Positions 44,471 to 53,535 of a stretch of 64,000 nt of DNA are shown in pieces. The stretch's first letter is position 1. Each line of letters begins with the position of its first letter. A model generated the notes under the pieces. The model searched no databases. It saw only the letters and a list, made by a program, of their open reading frames with translations, and had not been told where the DNA came from. The translations under genes and the position numbers were made by a program. The stretch comes from Paenibacillus phoenicis (GTDB taxonomy: Bacteria > Bacillota > Bacilli > Paenibacillales > Paenibacillaceae), in contig NZ_JAYERP010000001.1 in NCBI RefSeq assembly GCF_034718895.1, positions 2,644,501-2,708,500 on the forward strand, given 5' to 3'.

Positions 44471-44497
44471 CAGTGTATGTCTGGCCGGGGGGCTGGT
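44471..44497 (-). promoter_or_regulatory. Sigma-K-like promoter of the 44426-38262 operon
   Basis: AC (44496-44497), 16 bases, CATACACTG (44471-44479) on the minus strand, 45 bases before the first gene. The same CATACACTGA box occurs before the YheC/D-like gene. Confidence 0.5.
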
Positions 44498-44554
44498 AAC
44501 GGCAAACGTACAGTTGTCCTGACGAATGCGGCACAGGCCCTGCTGTGAGCCAAA

Positions 44555-44580
44555 AGAAAAAAACGCCTTTCGGCGTTTTC
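44555..44580 (-). terminator. Terminator of the 44611-45789 gene
   Basis: AAAACGCC-GAAA-GGCGTTTT hairpin with further T on the minus strand. Confidence 0.85.
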
Positions 44581-44610
44581 CTAAGATTAGCTATGGATAT
44601 CCAGACATCG

Positions 44611-45789
44611 TCAGTTTTTGGCGCTGCGGCGGCCTGCGTTCGTCTGAATCCCTCTAGCGCGAACGAGACTTACCCAACGGTCTGCGGCGTGCTCCCAGCG
44701 GTAATGACGACGAACGATTTCTCGGCTGACCCGGCCGATGACTTGACGAAACTCCTCTTCCTCCAGCAGCAGTACGATCCGATCTGCCAAGCTGTCCCCC
44801 GCCCCTTCGGCGAGCAGACCATCTACCGCAAATTCGAGCACCGGGGCGTCGCTGGCGTCCAGCATGGGCAAGCCGGCGGCCATCGCTTCGATGCGCGTTA
44901 ACATCGACGCCGGCTCATCGCCCGGTAACAGCACCAGGCAATCCGCCAAGAGGTACCTGTCCGAGATGGAATAGGGCGACCCGGCCGGCAGGCAGGCAAT
45001 CCGTTCCGGAGCGTAGGCGGCAAGCCCATGCTGCTTCGGTCGTTCAAGCAATTCACGGGAAGACCCGGATCCGGGGGAGTCGGCGGCAAGGAACACCAAC
45101 ATCGCCTCCGGTACGCGATCCAGCACTTCCGTAAGAGCCGAGACAATGTGCCCCTCATCCCTAAGCGGCGGCCAACTGCCGGCCAGCAGAACGATTTTGC
45201 GGTTCGTCCATCCCAGCTCCATCAGCCGCTGCTGACGCTGCTGTTCCCCATCTGGCGTCCAACGCAGCACCGCCTGCTCCTCTAAGCTCGCCCCCGGCAA
45301 ATGCACCCATACCGGAGTGACCAAGGAGGGGAACTGCGCCAGCAACTCGGCTTTAGTCCGTTCACTTCCGACGATCAGGCCGTCCACGCTTTCCAGAATT
45401 TGCGTCGGACATGCCTTGGGATGGCAGGGAGGAGAAAAGATCCGGGCAGAGGGCAACGTCAACAGTACGCGGGAGAGTGGAAGCCGAGCTTTAAGCTGAC
45501 AGGCCAGCAGCGGTCGGCCATGAACGTCCACCGTATCCGGCCGCCACTTGCGCAAGTGCCGCAGCAGTGACTCCAGGTAGAGACGTCCTCCGGGCAAGCA
45601 ATAAAAAGGGACGCCCCCCATCCAGCCTTGTGCCGGTAAATGCCCGTCAGCAACGCCAAAGAGGCGAATGTGCAGCTGCTCTGCCGCATGAGGGAGCATT
45701 CGTTCCAGCACCCTCTTCACTGGACGGTGTTTTCCTGATGCTGCCGCAAGGGCGTCAGGCGCGATCACCGCGACTTTTTCCCGATCCAT
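44611..45789 (-). CDS. Glycosyltransferase family 4
   Basis: A 392-residue GT-B enzyme. KVAVIAPDALAAASGKHRPVKRVLERML opens the acceptor domain; TNRKIVLLAGSWPPLRDEGH starts the nucleotide domain, and LLPGDEPASMLTRIEAMAAGLPMLDA holds the conserved Glu. GGAGG stands before the ATG. It forms its own unit, divergent from the YheC/D-like gene, with which it shares a 224-base promoter region. A CGTATATTT element with AC 17 bases upstream is a weak sigma-K candidate. Confidence 0.86.
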   Translation of the reverse strand: MDREKVAVIAPDALAAASGKHRPVKRVLERMLPHAAEQLHIRLFGVADGHLPAQGWMGGVPFYCLPGGRLYLESLLRHLRKWRPDTVDVHGRPLLACQLKARLPLSRVLLTLPSARIFSPPCHPKACPTQILESVDGLIVGSERTKAELLAQFPSLVTPVWVHLPGASLEEQAVLRWTPDGEQQRQQRLMELGWTNRKIVLLAGSWPPLRDEGHIVSALTEVLDRVPEAMLVFLAADSPGSGSSRELLERPKQHGLAAYAPERIACLPAGSPYSISDRYLLADCLVLLPGDEPASMLTRIEAMAAGLPMLDASDAPVLEFAVDGLLAEGAGDSLADRIVLLLEEEEFRQVIGRVSREIVRRHYRWEHAADRWVSLVRARGIQTNAGRRSAKN

Positions 45790-45973
45790 GTGAAGTCCCC
45801 CTCCTTACCGTTTCGCTTGCATTCGATATCCTAAATATACGAAAACCTCCCGGCAATTGTGACACCTTCTTGGAAGATGAGCCTAATTTGCCAAAGGCGA
45901 CGATCCATCCGCAGTTCGCCCGAAAACAGGCGGCTGTCGCAGCACAGTCGTCCACGCTAATGAACCGGGACAA

Positions 45974-45982
45974 CATACACTG
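45974..45982 (+). promoter_or_regulatory. Sporulation-type -10 box of the YheC/D-like gene
   Basis: CATACACTG, full match to the sigma-E -10 (CATACANT) and close to sigma-K; an AC lies 18 bases upstream, one more than usual. Confidence 0.4.
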
Positions 45983-46013
45983 AAGGAAGACGCACGGGAA
46001 GGAGGAAACCCAC

Positions 46014-47111
46014 TTGAGTCAGGACACTATCGGAATCCTGCTGAATTCCAGCATGTACCGAGGGATCCCCACGCGCAGAACTGGCCAAGAGTGGATCACA
46101 GGGTATGAAGAAGCGGCGCGGGAATATGGATTAACCCCCGTTTTCTTGCGTCTTGCTGGCATCGATCCGGCAGGGGCCAGATGTGTCGCGTATGTTTATA
46201 ATGGCATCGAATACGTAGAGCAACAGCTGCCCTTGCCTGCGGTGATCCATAACCGAGCGTTATACCCCAGACTCGCAGCTCGAAAAAAACTCCAATCCCT
46301 GAATGCCCGGGGCATCACGATCTTTAATACGACCAACCGTTATGGAAAAGACTTCATCCACCGCTTGCTTTGGGGCGCTCCTCACTTGCGGCCGTACCTT
46401 CCGGCGGCGATGCCGTTAAACTCCGGCAACTTGCGGAAAATGATGTCCCGCCATAGTGACCTCATCCTAAAGCCGATCCGCGGCTCCGTTGGCCATGGCG
46501 TAATGCGATTGCGATATATGCCGTCGTCAGGGTGGGAACTCACTTATGCTTCGCCACTAGGCAAGCAGCAATGGAGGACGGTTCGACTGCACCGGGGACA
46601 ACTGCCGCCCTGGGCCCGGCGCATGCTACGGCGTACGCCGTATCTCGTGCAAGAGCGTATTCCGCTGGCGGAATACGAGCAGCGCCCCATCGATCTGCGG
46701 ATCACCGTCCAGCGGGGCGGCGGAGGCGATTGGAGCGTGACCGGGCGCTTCGCCAAAGTCGCTGCTGCAGGCAGCTTTGTGTGCAACCTCGCCAGAGGCG
46801 GCGAAGCCCTTCCCGCTGAGGAACTGCTGGCCAAAGCGCTCCCGGAGCGGATCGTCCCGGCGGCCCTTGCTCACGTCAATGAGCTTGCCCTGACCATCTC
46901 CCGCTATCTGGGCAACCGTCTCCCGCATCTCGCCGACCTGGGGCTGGACATTGGCTTAACCGCAAGCGGGAAGCCTTACTTTATCGAATGCAATGGGCGT
47001 GACCAGCGTTACGGCTTTCGAAAAGCCGGATTGCTGGATGCTTGGAAGGATTCGTATCGTCAGCCGATGGCTTACGCCCGTTATTTGTTAGACCAATCGG
47101 ACCGGGCCTAG
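46014..47111 (+). CDS. YheC/YheD-type ATP-grasp protein
   Basis: In Bacillus YheC and YheD are spore-coat-associated ATP-grasp proteins. This 365-residue homolog starts at TTG 46014 after AAGGAGG. TIGILLNSSMYRGIP begins the family N-domain, FNTTNRYGKDFIHRLL and LILKPIRGSVGHGVMRL are the ATP-binding part, IDLRITVQR and YFIECNGRDQRYGF hold the acidic metal ligands. The ligated substrate is unknown. Its presence at the end of the glycan island supports a spore-surface role for the region. Confidence 0.88.
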   Translation: MSQDTIGILLNSSMYRGIPTRRTGQEWITGYEEAAREYGLTPVFLRLAGIDPAGARCVAYVYNGIEYVEQQLPLPAVIHNRALYPRLAARKKLQSLNARGITIFNTTNRYGKDFIHRLLWGAPHLRPYLPAAMPLNSGNLRKMMSRHSDLILKPIRGSVGHGVMRLRYMPSSGWELTYASPLGKQQWRTVRLHRGQLPPWARRMLRRTPYLVQERIPLAEYEQRPIDLRITVQRGGGGDWSVTGRFAKVAAAGSFVCNLARGGEALPAEELLAKALPERIVPAALAHVNELALTISRYLGNRLPHLADLGLDIGLTASGKPYFIECNGRDQRYGFRKAGLLDAWKDSYRQPMAYARYLLDQSDRA

Positions 47112-47128
47112 CCAAATGACCAAAGCCC

Positions 47129-47196
47129 AAAAAAAGGGCAGATTCCTCTCCACAGAGCAGGCTGCAAACCGCCTCCGGAAGGAATCATGCCCTTTC
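47129..47196 (-). terminator. Terminator of ykoEDC
   Basis: AAGGGCATGATTCCT and AGGAATCTGCCCTT pair around an inner GC-rich hairpin and end in TTTTTTTT on the minus strand. It also closes the convergent YheC/D-like gene on the other side. Confidence 0.75.
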
Positions 47197-47207
47197 GTTT
47201 CATAGAT

Positions 47208-48011
47208 TTAATGATAACGGACATCCGCAATGTGAAATGGCGGGTACAAGACCGCCAGCAAGTAAGCTGCAGCCGCAAACAAGGCGATGAGCAGCAATGT
47301 CAGCACATCGTACCGGGAATAGGAAGTCGGGTAATAATACGTGCGCGGCCGATTCCCGTCGAACGCTTTCGCTTCCATGGCGACAGCAACGCGATGGGCC
47401 CGCCGGATGCTCTGGGATAGCAGCGGCACAGCATACAGCTTCGCATGCGCGACAAGGCCGGGCAGTCCGCGCGGACGGCGAACGCCGCGGATCAGCAGCG
47501 CATTGCGTCGGACAAGCAGCTCCTCCCAGACCATGGGAAGTAGCCGGACCGAGGCCATAAAGCTGTAGGCGTATTTTGGCGGCAGCTTCGCCTGCTGCAT
47601 CAGCGCGTAAAACAAGGCGACCGAAGGAGTCGTCAACACGAACAACAGCCCTTCGGCGGCAAAGGCCACCGCTTTAAACCCGATATGAATCCCCCGGTAA
47701 AAGCTTTCTTCGGAGATGCGGAACAATCCCCACGACCACCAAATTTCCGTCCCTTTGCCAAACAGAATCATCGTCGCCGCTGAGGAGGCAAAAATCAGTG
47801 CAAAGGGGAACAGAAGCAAGGCGACTTTCCAGGGCTCATATCCGCTGAACAGGAACAGCAGGAACGTAAACAAGATCGCCTGATAAAAAATAAAATCGAG
47901 CCGGTGCGTAAATAACGTCAGCAGAAACAGCAGGATCATCAACGCCAGCTTGGCGGCCGGATTCGCCTGGTGCAGCCAAGTCCGCCGCTTCGGGGTCAGA
48001 AAACGTCTCAT
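47208..48011 (-). CDS. ykoC: ECF transporter transmembrane protein (EcfT, YkoC-like)
   Basis: Membrane coupling subunit of an energy-coupling-factor importer. The 267-residue protein has five to six hydrophobic segments (about 22-40, 43-60, 62-85, 105-125, 235-260) and the two coupling-helix motifs with Ala-Arg-Gly-like patterns (LIRGVRRPRG and AMEAKAFDGNRPR). It overlaps the ATPase gene by four bases. With YkoE and YkoD it makes one uptake system for a thiamine precursor. Confidence 0.88.
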   Translation of the reverse strand: MRRFLTPKRRTWLHQANPAAKLALMILLFLLTLFTHRLDFIFYQAILFTFLLFLFSGYEPWKVALLLFPFALIFASSAATMILFGKGTEIWWSWGLFRISEESFYRGIHIGFKAVAFAAEGLLFVLTTPSVALFYALMQQAKLPPKYAYSFMASVRLLPMVWEELLVRRNALLIRGVRRPRGLPGLVAHAKLYAVPLLSQSIRRAHRVAVAMEAKAFDGNRPRTYYYPTSYSRYDVLTLLLIALFAAAAYLLAVLYPPFHIADVRYH

Positions 48012-49633
48012 CTTGATATCACCGCCTCTGGACCGGAACTCCCGTGTTGTTTGATTTTCGCGGAGGTGGTATCCGCTCCCCGTCCGGCCGATCCATTTGA
48101 TCCAGGTGACTCACCGGCACCTGCCGGAGATCGATCCACCCGCCGGGTCAACCGCTGCGACGTTAGCCGTCCGTCCCGCACCTCCCAATGCTGGGTGGCC
48201 ACCTGCTCCGCAATCCGCTCTTCATGGGTAACCATAAGAATCGCCGTCCCGCGCCGGCGCAACGCCTCGCATAGCTGCAGGATGGCGAACGTGTTCGCCG
48301 CATCCTGGCCGAAGGTCGGCTCATCTAGCAACAGCAGCCGTTGCTCGCGCACCGCAGCCGCAGCCACGCTAAGACGCCGCTTCTGGCCCAGCGACAACTG
48401 GTAAGGATGCCGCATCTCCAAGCCGGTTAGACCAAACTGCTCCAGATACGCCGTCACCCGACGGTTCAGCGCATCGCCGCCAAGTCCGTCCTCCCTCAGC
48501 GAGAAGGCGACTTCGTCCACCACCCGATCGGCGACAAACTGAAACTCCGGATTCTGGAACACAAATCCGATCTCACGAGCGGTCGACTCCAGCAATCGTC
48601 TGCGGGCACGGCGGCTGAGCTTCCCTGTCTCGATCCGCTTTCCCTGCAGCACGAATGCTCCCTCTGATGGCAACAAGCCGATCAGGCTGAGCAACAGCGA
48701 GCTTTTCCCAGCACCGTTAGGTCCTGTGATCGCAATCCAATCCCCGGGATACACGGCGGCTTGCCCGACTTCAATCACCGGCCGCCCTTGCCGGAACCCG
48801 CAAAAATCGGTCAGTTCCACGGCGGCAGGTCCATCCAATCGCCGTTCATCTTTCACCGGCTCTAGCAATCGACGGCCGGCTTCGGTGGCAAAATACGCCT
48901 CCCAGACGCCGGGATACCAGATCCCAAACTCAATGAGCTCGGAACGGTACGTGTCAAACACTACGTCCGGTGCCCCCTCGCCCAGCACCTGCCCGTCCGG
49001 TCCAAACAACACGACGCGGTCAACGAGACCCAGTGCCGTCAACTCCTCGATCCGGTGCTCCACGATAATCAAGGTGCGATCCTCGGCCACCTTGGCGATC
49101 GCTTGCCAGATTTGCTCGCGGCCCTGCGGGTCCAGCAAAGCCGAAGGCTCATCCAGCAGCAGCACCTCCGGATCGCCAAGCAGCACCGATGCGAGCGCCA
49201 ACCGTTGCTTCATCCCTTGGGACAGCGAATCGATCGGCACATGGATCTCAGGCAGGTCCAGGCCCACCTTGGCCAATGCGGCCTGCATCCGCGCGGGCAT
49301 ATCCTGCTTCGGCACGCCTAAATTTTCTAAGGCAAAAGCCAACTCCTCATCCACATAAGGCATACAAAACTGCGTATCCGGATCCTGGAACAGAAAGCGC
49401 CACGACGAGGGAAGCTGCTGCGCGGACGTGCGCATCGGAATCTCTACCAAGTCTGGAATGATGCCGCTCAGCACCTGGAGCAGCGTCGATTTGCCGCATC
49501 CGCTGGGACCCAGCAGCAGCACATGCTCCCCGCGCCGCACCGAGAAATCCAAATCCTTAAACACAAACCGGTCTTCACCCGGGAACTTGAGCCGCAGCTC
49601 CCGGACCTCAGCTGCCGTCGTTTCCTTCCGCAT
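48008..49633 (-). CDS. ykoD: ECF transporter ATP-binding protein with two fused ABC domains (YkoD-like)
   Basis: A 541-residue fusion of two ABC ATPases. First: Walker A GPSGCGKST, signature LSQGMKQR, Walker B VLLLDEPSA. Second: Walker A GPNGAGKSS, signature LSLGQKRR, Walker B LLLLDEPTFG. Thus both sites of the EcfA1-A2 dimer are on one chain. The last 40 residues are Ser/Gly/Ala-rich. Starts one base into the ykoE stop codon (TGATG). Confidence 0.92.
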   Translation of the reverse strand: MRKETTAAEVRELRLKFPGEDRFVFKDLDFSVRRGEHVLLLGPSGCGKSTLLQVLSGIIPDLVEIPMRTSAQQLPSSWRFLFQDPDTQFCMPYVDEELAFALENLGVPKQDMPARMQAALAKVGLDLPEIHVPIDSLSQGMKQRLALASVLLGDPEVLLLDEPSALLDPQGREQIWQAIAKVAEDRTLIIVEHRIEELTALGLVDRVVLFGPDGQVLGEGAPDVVFDTYRSELIEFGIWYPGVWEAYFATEAGRRLLEPVKDERRLDGPAAVELTDFCGFRQGRPVIEVGQAAVYPGDWIAITGPNGAGKSSLLLSLIGLLPSEGAFVLQGKRIETGKLSRRARRRLLESTAREIGFVFQNPEFQFVADRVVDEVAFSLREDGLGGDALNRRVTAYLEQFGLTGLEMRHPYQLSLGQKRRLSVAAAAVREQRLLLLDEPTFGQDAANTFAILQLCEALRRRGTAILMVTHEERIAEQVATQHWEVRDGRLTSQRLTRRVDRSPAGAGESPGSNGSAGRGADTTSAKIKQHGSSGPEAVISR

Positions 49634-50244
49634 CAGTCATTCAACGCCGCATAGTCTTTCGGATCAACCGGTCGCAGCAGCGTCGTAACCCCTGTCGCCT
49701 CTACGGCCTTCACGACGGCATAAGCGAAGTACCCGCAGATCAGCGCCGAGCTGACGGCCCGCATCGCATATTTGGCGGTCAAGAGCCATGGCTCGTAATC
49801 CTGCACATATCCGTAGAAGAAATCCGGGATAACCGAACCCACGGCAGCTCCGATCCCGGCTAATGCAGCAACGGAGCCGGAAAATTTCCGATACCGGAAC
49901 GCAGCGAACACCAGCTCCGCCCCTAAGCCTTGCAGCACGCTGTAAAGAATCAGCTGAACTCCCCATTCGCTGCCGAACAAAATTTCCACATGGGCCGCAG
50001 CGACCTCCGCGATCAACGCCACCCCCGGTTTGCGGATCAGCAAGAACACCAGCGTTGCAGCCAGGAACCACATTCCGTACACCAGTTCATCGGCCTGGAA
50101 GAACAGGGGGGAGAACAAATTGTACACCGAGCTCCAGAAGTGATACACCACGCCCAGCACCAACGAAACCAACACCGTCACCAGCACATCGCTTAGCTTG
50201 AGGCCACGCCCCGTTCTTTTTTGAACAACCTCCGACATCTTCAT
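49633..50244 (-). CDS. ykoE: ECF transporter substrate-specific component (YkoE-like)
   Basis: A 203-residue membrane protein with about five to six hydrophobic helices (first VLVTVLVSLVLGVVYHFW). It recognises the substrate; in this family a hydroxymethylpyrimidine-type thiamine precursor or thiamine. The TPP riboswitch directly upstream strongly supports that role. First gene of ykoE-ykoD-ykoC, the same order as in Bacillus; the YkoF thiamine-binding protein is absent. Confidence 0.9.
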   Translation of the reverse strand: MKMSEVVQKRTGRGLKLSDVLVTVLVSLVLGVVYHFWSSVYNLFSPLFFQADELVYGMWFLAATLVFLLIRKPGVALIAEVAAAHVEILFGSEWGVQLILYSVLQGLGAELVFAAFRYRKFSGSVAALAGIGAAVGSVIPDFFYGYVQDYEPWLLTAKYAMRAVSSALICGYFAYAVVKAVEATGVTTLLRPVDPKDYAALND

Positions 50245-50281
50245 CTCTCCTCTTGATCATTTGGTTTAAATCCTCGCATCG

Positions 50282-50316
50282 TAAAAAAAACCGCCTGAAT
50301 AAGCTCAGACGGCGGT
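50282..50316 (-). terminator. Riboswitch-controlled terminator before ykoE
   Basis: CCGCCGTCTGA and TTCAGGCGG arms followed by eight T on the minus strand, 38 bases before ykoE. Confidence 0.82.
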
Positions 50317-50319
50317 CAG

Positions 50320-50452
50320 GTCACGGGGGCGCACGTAGGCACAAAAAGTCCCGGACGATCGATTCTCTACGCTGGCATTATCCAGATCAGATTAACGGTC
50401 CGCGGCGCAATATGCCGCTATCTCAGCCTGATTCGCTCAAGCCCCCGTATCC
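50320..50452 (-). ncRNA. TPP riboswitch (THI element)
   Basis: On the minus strand the thi-box core is clear: CAGGCTGAGATAGCGGC, then GACCGTTAATCTGATCTGG and ATAATGCCAGCGTAGAGAA. P2 is ACGG/CCGT, P3 GCTTGA/TCAGGC, and there is an optional P3a hairpin GCGGC/GCCGC. Downstream, GCCCCCGT (50323-50330) is fully complementary to ACGGGGGC of the aptamer (50441-50448) and could compete with it before the terminator. High thiamine pyrophosphate should stop transcription of ykoEDC. Confidence 0.95.
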
Positions 50453-50639
50453 CTATGCGATTGATATAAACATACACCAACTCCGCCCAGGCATCAAGCC
50501 TAAATTTGTACAAATCTGTAAACTAGGAGTTACCCGTCCTGTATTGATTTCGGCCTGATTCTGTGTCAAGATAAGCGGAAGTGGCAACGAATTCATCAAT
50601 ACCAATGCAGCATTACTGGACAGACTAGGAGGATGCGAT

Positions 50640-51437
50640 TTGGCCGCGACATGGATGAAATGGATGACAGAGCTCTCCTCCCGGAAATGGTTATCCCGGT
50701 TGATGGGCAAGTTCTCCCATTCGGGGGTTAGCCGAGCAATGATCCCTTTTTTCGCAAAATCGTATGGCATTCCGCTGCATGAAGCGGAGAAGGAGCTTCG
50801 GGAATATCGCACGTTAAACGAGTTCTTCACCCGCAAATTAAAGCCGGGCATGCGCCCGCTGCACGCGGAGCCGGGAGTGATGATCAGTCCAGTGGACGCG
50901 CTGATTACGTTTATGGGCGAGGTGCAATCCGGCACGATCTTGAACGTCAAAGGACAGGATTATTCCTTGGAAGCGCTGCTGGACGGCTCCCCTCGTGTAG
51001 AATTGTACAAACACGGTTACGCCTTTGTTCTTTATCTGAGTCCTACCGATTATCACCGGATTCACGCACCCGTGACGGGCAAGAAGCTGGAATGCGAGCA
51101 CATCAAAGGCCGGGTCTACCCGGTGAACGATTTTGGCATGCGCCATATGAAGAAGGTGTTGTGCCGAAACGAACGCTTGATCACTTACATTTCCCACGAC
51201 TATGGGGAAATCGCCCTCGTGAAGGTCGGCGCGATGAACGTGAGCAGCATCCAGTACACCGACCCTTCGGCAAAATCCTGGGAGCAAGGCGACGACCTGG
51301 CTTATTTCGAGTTTGGATCCACCGTCGTTCTGCTCACCCAGAACGGCACCTTCACCCCATTGCCTGAACTTGCGCCCGGACAGAAGGTACGGATGGGCGA
51401 AGCGCTGGGCCGGTTTAACTCCGCAAAACCAAGCTAA
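50640..51437 (+). CDS. psd: Phosphatidylserine decarboxylase
   Basis: Makes phosphatidylethanolamine. The 265-residue proenzyme starts at TTG 50640 after AGGAGGATGCGAT. Conserved blocks: YRTLNEFFTRKLKPGMRPL, SPVDALITFMGEV, LSPTDYHRIHAPVTG with the catalytic His, and EFGSTVVLL near the C-terminus, where self-cleavage at Gly-Ser creates the pyruvoyl group. Short form typical of Bacilli. Monocistronic here; the usual pssA partner is not adjacent. Confidence 0.95.
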   Translation: MAATWMKWMTELSSRKWLSRLMGKFSHSGVSRAMIPFFAKSYGIPLHEAEKELREYRTLNEFFTRKLKPGMRPLHAEPGVMISPVDALITFMGEVQSGTILNVKGQDYSLEALLDGSPRVELYKHGYAFVLYLSPTDYHRIHAPVTGKKLECEHIKGRVYPVNDFGMRHMKKVLCRNERLITYISHDYGEIALVKVGAMNVSSIQYTDPSAKSWEQGDDLAYFEFGSTVVLLTQNGTFTPLPELAPGQKVRMGEALGRFNSAKPS

Positions 51438-51452
51438 TTCAGTGATCATCGC

Positions 51453-51471
51453 CCGCCGGCTTCGGCCGGCT
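51453..51471. terminator. Hairpin between convergent psd and lipoprotein genes
   Basis: GCCGGCTTCGGCCGGC stem-loop followed by CTCTTCCCCTTT; a moderate terminator for psd. Confidence 0.5.
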
Positions 51472-51479
51472 CTTCCCCT

Positions 51480-52415
51480 TTATTGCACCGTAATGCTGCC
51501 GATGGAAGTCTCCAGCGCGACCAACGGCCCTCCGCCGCCCCGCTCGCTTCGTCCCTTCGCGGCTCCAATGACTTCGCCCAGTTCGCTGGACGTTTCGAGA
51601 TCGCAGGCTAACGACGGATCAAGCGTTGCCGTGATGCTGCCAACATCGGTGATGGCTTGAAGCTGACCGCCCGTATCCAGCGTGAGAATATCTAGATTGA
51701 TGCTGCCGGTGGCTGTACGGATCGATGAATCCCCGGACAGACGTGCATCCTCGACCCGAATCGACCCGACCTCTCCCTTCAGCCGGTAGGTTCCCGTAAG
51801 CCCGCTCGCCGCGATCTCCCCGACATGGTTCGTGACTTCAAACTCCTGAATCCCGGCAGGGACCTCAACGACATAATCGATGCGGAATTCGGTAAAATGC
51901 AGCTCCTTCTGCGCCCAATCCCATAAATTTTGGTCCGGCGCGCCTTTGGCGTGCACGCGCACCTGAGCCGTATTGCCCTGAGAGGTGACGGTCACCTCGC
52001 TCTGTTCAAACAACGTATCCAGCTTCTCCTTACGTGCCGGCAGATCCGCGGCCTGGATGGTCGCTTTCACCACGATCTGATCGGACGTGCCTTCCTTCAA
52101 CTCAAGACGCCCTACGGCATTCTCCAGCTGCAGCTTGCTGGCGTTGCCGATGGCTTCGCTTGTCGAAAGGTCATGCGAGCGTCCCGTGAACGTCAAATCG
52201 TCCTTCCACTCGTCTGCGGCCAGCGCCACCGACTGCTGCACGGATGCCGCGGTCTCGCTAATCGATTGGCTTATCGAATCAACGGTATTCCCCAAGGTCT
52301 GCCCCCATTGCTGCTGCAGCGTTTCATTTTCCGCCGGACCGCAACCTGAAGCCAGGGCCAGAAGTACGGCCGATGCCGCCAGCCATGCGATTTGGGATGT
52401 ACGTTTCTTTCGCAT
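51480..52415 (-). CDS. Putative lipoprotein with DUF4097-like beta-helix
   Basis: A 311-residue exported lipoprotein: basic start RKKRTSQ, hydrophobic core and lipobox LASGC (Cys25). Residues 35-70 are helical and Ser/Gln-rich, then repeating strands with SIRVEDARLSGDSSIRTATGSINLDI and VGSITATLDP, the pattern of DUF4097/head-GIN-type beta-helices. Function unknown; such proteins sit on the outer side of the membrane and are often linked to envelope stress. Single gene. Confidence 0.82.
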   Translation of the reverse strand: MRKKRTSQIAWLAASAVLLALASGCGPAENETLQQQWGQTLGNTVDSISQSISETAASVQQSVALAADEWKDDLTFTGRSHDLSTSEAIGNASKLQLENAVGRLELKEGTSDQIVVKATIQAADLPARKEKLDTLFEQSEVTVTSQGNTAQVRVHAKGAPDQNLWDWAQKELHFTEFRIDYVVEVPAGIQEFEVTNHVGEIAASGLTGTYRLKGEVGSIRVEDARLSGDSSIRTATGSINLDILTLDTGGQLQAITDVGSITATLDPSLACDLETSSELGEVIGAAKGRSERGGGGPLVALETSIGSITVQ

Positions 52416-52538
52416 TTTCGTCCTCCTTCTATTTCCATCTATCCTGAGCTTATATCAAGGTTCCCGTGAACCACCACAGGCGCGGGACCGGTTTGCTCCC
52501 TAGACTTTGGTCAAGGAGACGGTTCGCAGGGCAAGCGG

Positions 52539-52568
52539 AAAAACCGCCGAGCATGAAGCCCGGCGGTC
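52539..52568 (-). terminator. Terminator of the AraC-type gene
   Basis: ACCGCC and GGCGGT arms around a loop, then TTTTT on the minus strand, about 60 bases after the stop. Confidence 0.7.
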
Positions 52569-52624
52569 GATAAATGAAGCTTATTTAACTTTAGGGTGGG
52601 TTGGGTTAGATTAGAGTAGCCTGC

Positions 52625-53410
52625 TTAGCGGATTTCGGACGGGCTTTTTCCCGTATATTGTTTGAACTGGCGACTGAAGAAGAAGATATCCCGATACCCC
52701 AGCGCATCCGCAACCTCGGTCACATTCATGCCGGCATGCAGGAGCAAATGCTGCGCCCGGTCGATCCTTGACTTGATGATGTAAGACTGCACGGACATCC
52801 CGATAATTTCCTTGAATTTAATCGAGAAATAGCGCGGGGATAAGCCCGCCCGGGCAGCCAAATCCTGCACTTTGTGGGGAAGTCCGGGATGTTGCAGCAC
52901 ATAATTCGCCACTTCATGAATCACTTCATGCAGTTGGTTGCTGACCTTCTTCTCCACCGGCACTTGCCGCTCCTCCCGCAGCAAATGGATCAACAGCTGC
53001 TTGAGAATCAGCTGGGCCTCCTCCTCGGCGGCATAGGCTTTCATCAAGAATAAACGGACGTAACGAGACAACATATATTCGAAATCCAGCGTATCCTCCA
53101 GTACGCGGTAGGGACCCGGCACTTCCGTCACGGGCTCATGGACGTCGAAATGAATGTACGTCAGCACCAGCGGTTTCTGCGGGTTGTGCGTGGCACTGGT
53201 GTGATCCCCTTTTCGGAACAGGAAGCAGCTGCCTTTACTGACCGGAATGGGTTGGTCGTTCAGGACAACCGTACCTTCACCGCTCCACACATAGAAGAGA
53301 TCATAATTCTGCAACGGCTTCTCCCGCTTGTGCCATTTCCAACCGGGTTCGCATACGATTTTGGCGAATGCCGGCTTCAATTCAAATGATGATGGTGAAA
53401 CGTGAAGCAT
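52625..53410 (-). CDS. AraC family transcriptional regulator
   Basis: An N-terminal cupin-like sensor (about 1-135: YDLFYVWSGEGTVVLND, GSCFLFRKGDHTS) and a C-terminal pair of helix-turn-helix motifs (about 165-261: VQDLAARAGLSPRYFSIKFKEIIG, VTEVADALGYRDIFFFSRQFKQYTGKSP). I start at ATG 53410 with GGGGGGAAGG before it, giving 261 residues; 53425 is possible. Typical of Paenibacillus carbohydrate regulators, but no target gene is beside it. Confidence 0.88.
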   Translation of the reverse strand: MLHVSPSSFELKPAFAKIVCEPGWKWHKREKPLQNYDLFYVWSGEGTVVLNDQPIPVSKGSCFLFRKGDHTSATHNPQKPLVLTYIHFDVHEPVTEVPGPYRVLEDTLDFEYMLSRYVRLFLMKAYAAEEEAQLILKQLLIHLLREERQVPVEKKVSNQLHEVIHEVANYVLQHPGLPHKVQDLAARAGLSPRYFSIKFKEIIGMSVQSYIIKSRIDRAQHLLLHAGMNVTEVADALGYRDIFFFSRQFKQYTGKSPSEIR

Positions 53411-53535
53411 GTCCTTCCCCCCCATAAAAAAACTACAAACGCATCATTTTGCCTGATCCGTACAGTATCCTGCCCTCCTATTTTAATAACGAGGACAAGT
53501 TTATCACCTTTATTATACCTTTAAAGCGCACGGGT

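Noticed and set aside
48008..49633. Cobalt or biotin transporter
   Set aside because: The TPP riboswitch and the YkoE-like component place it in thiamine-precursor uptake.
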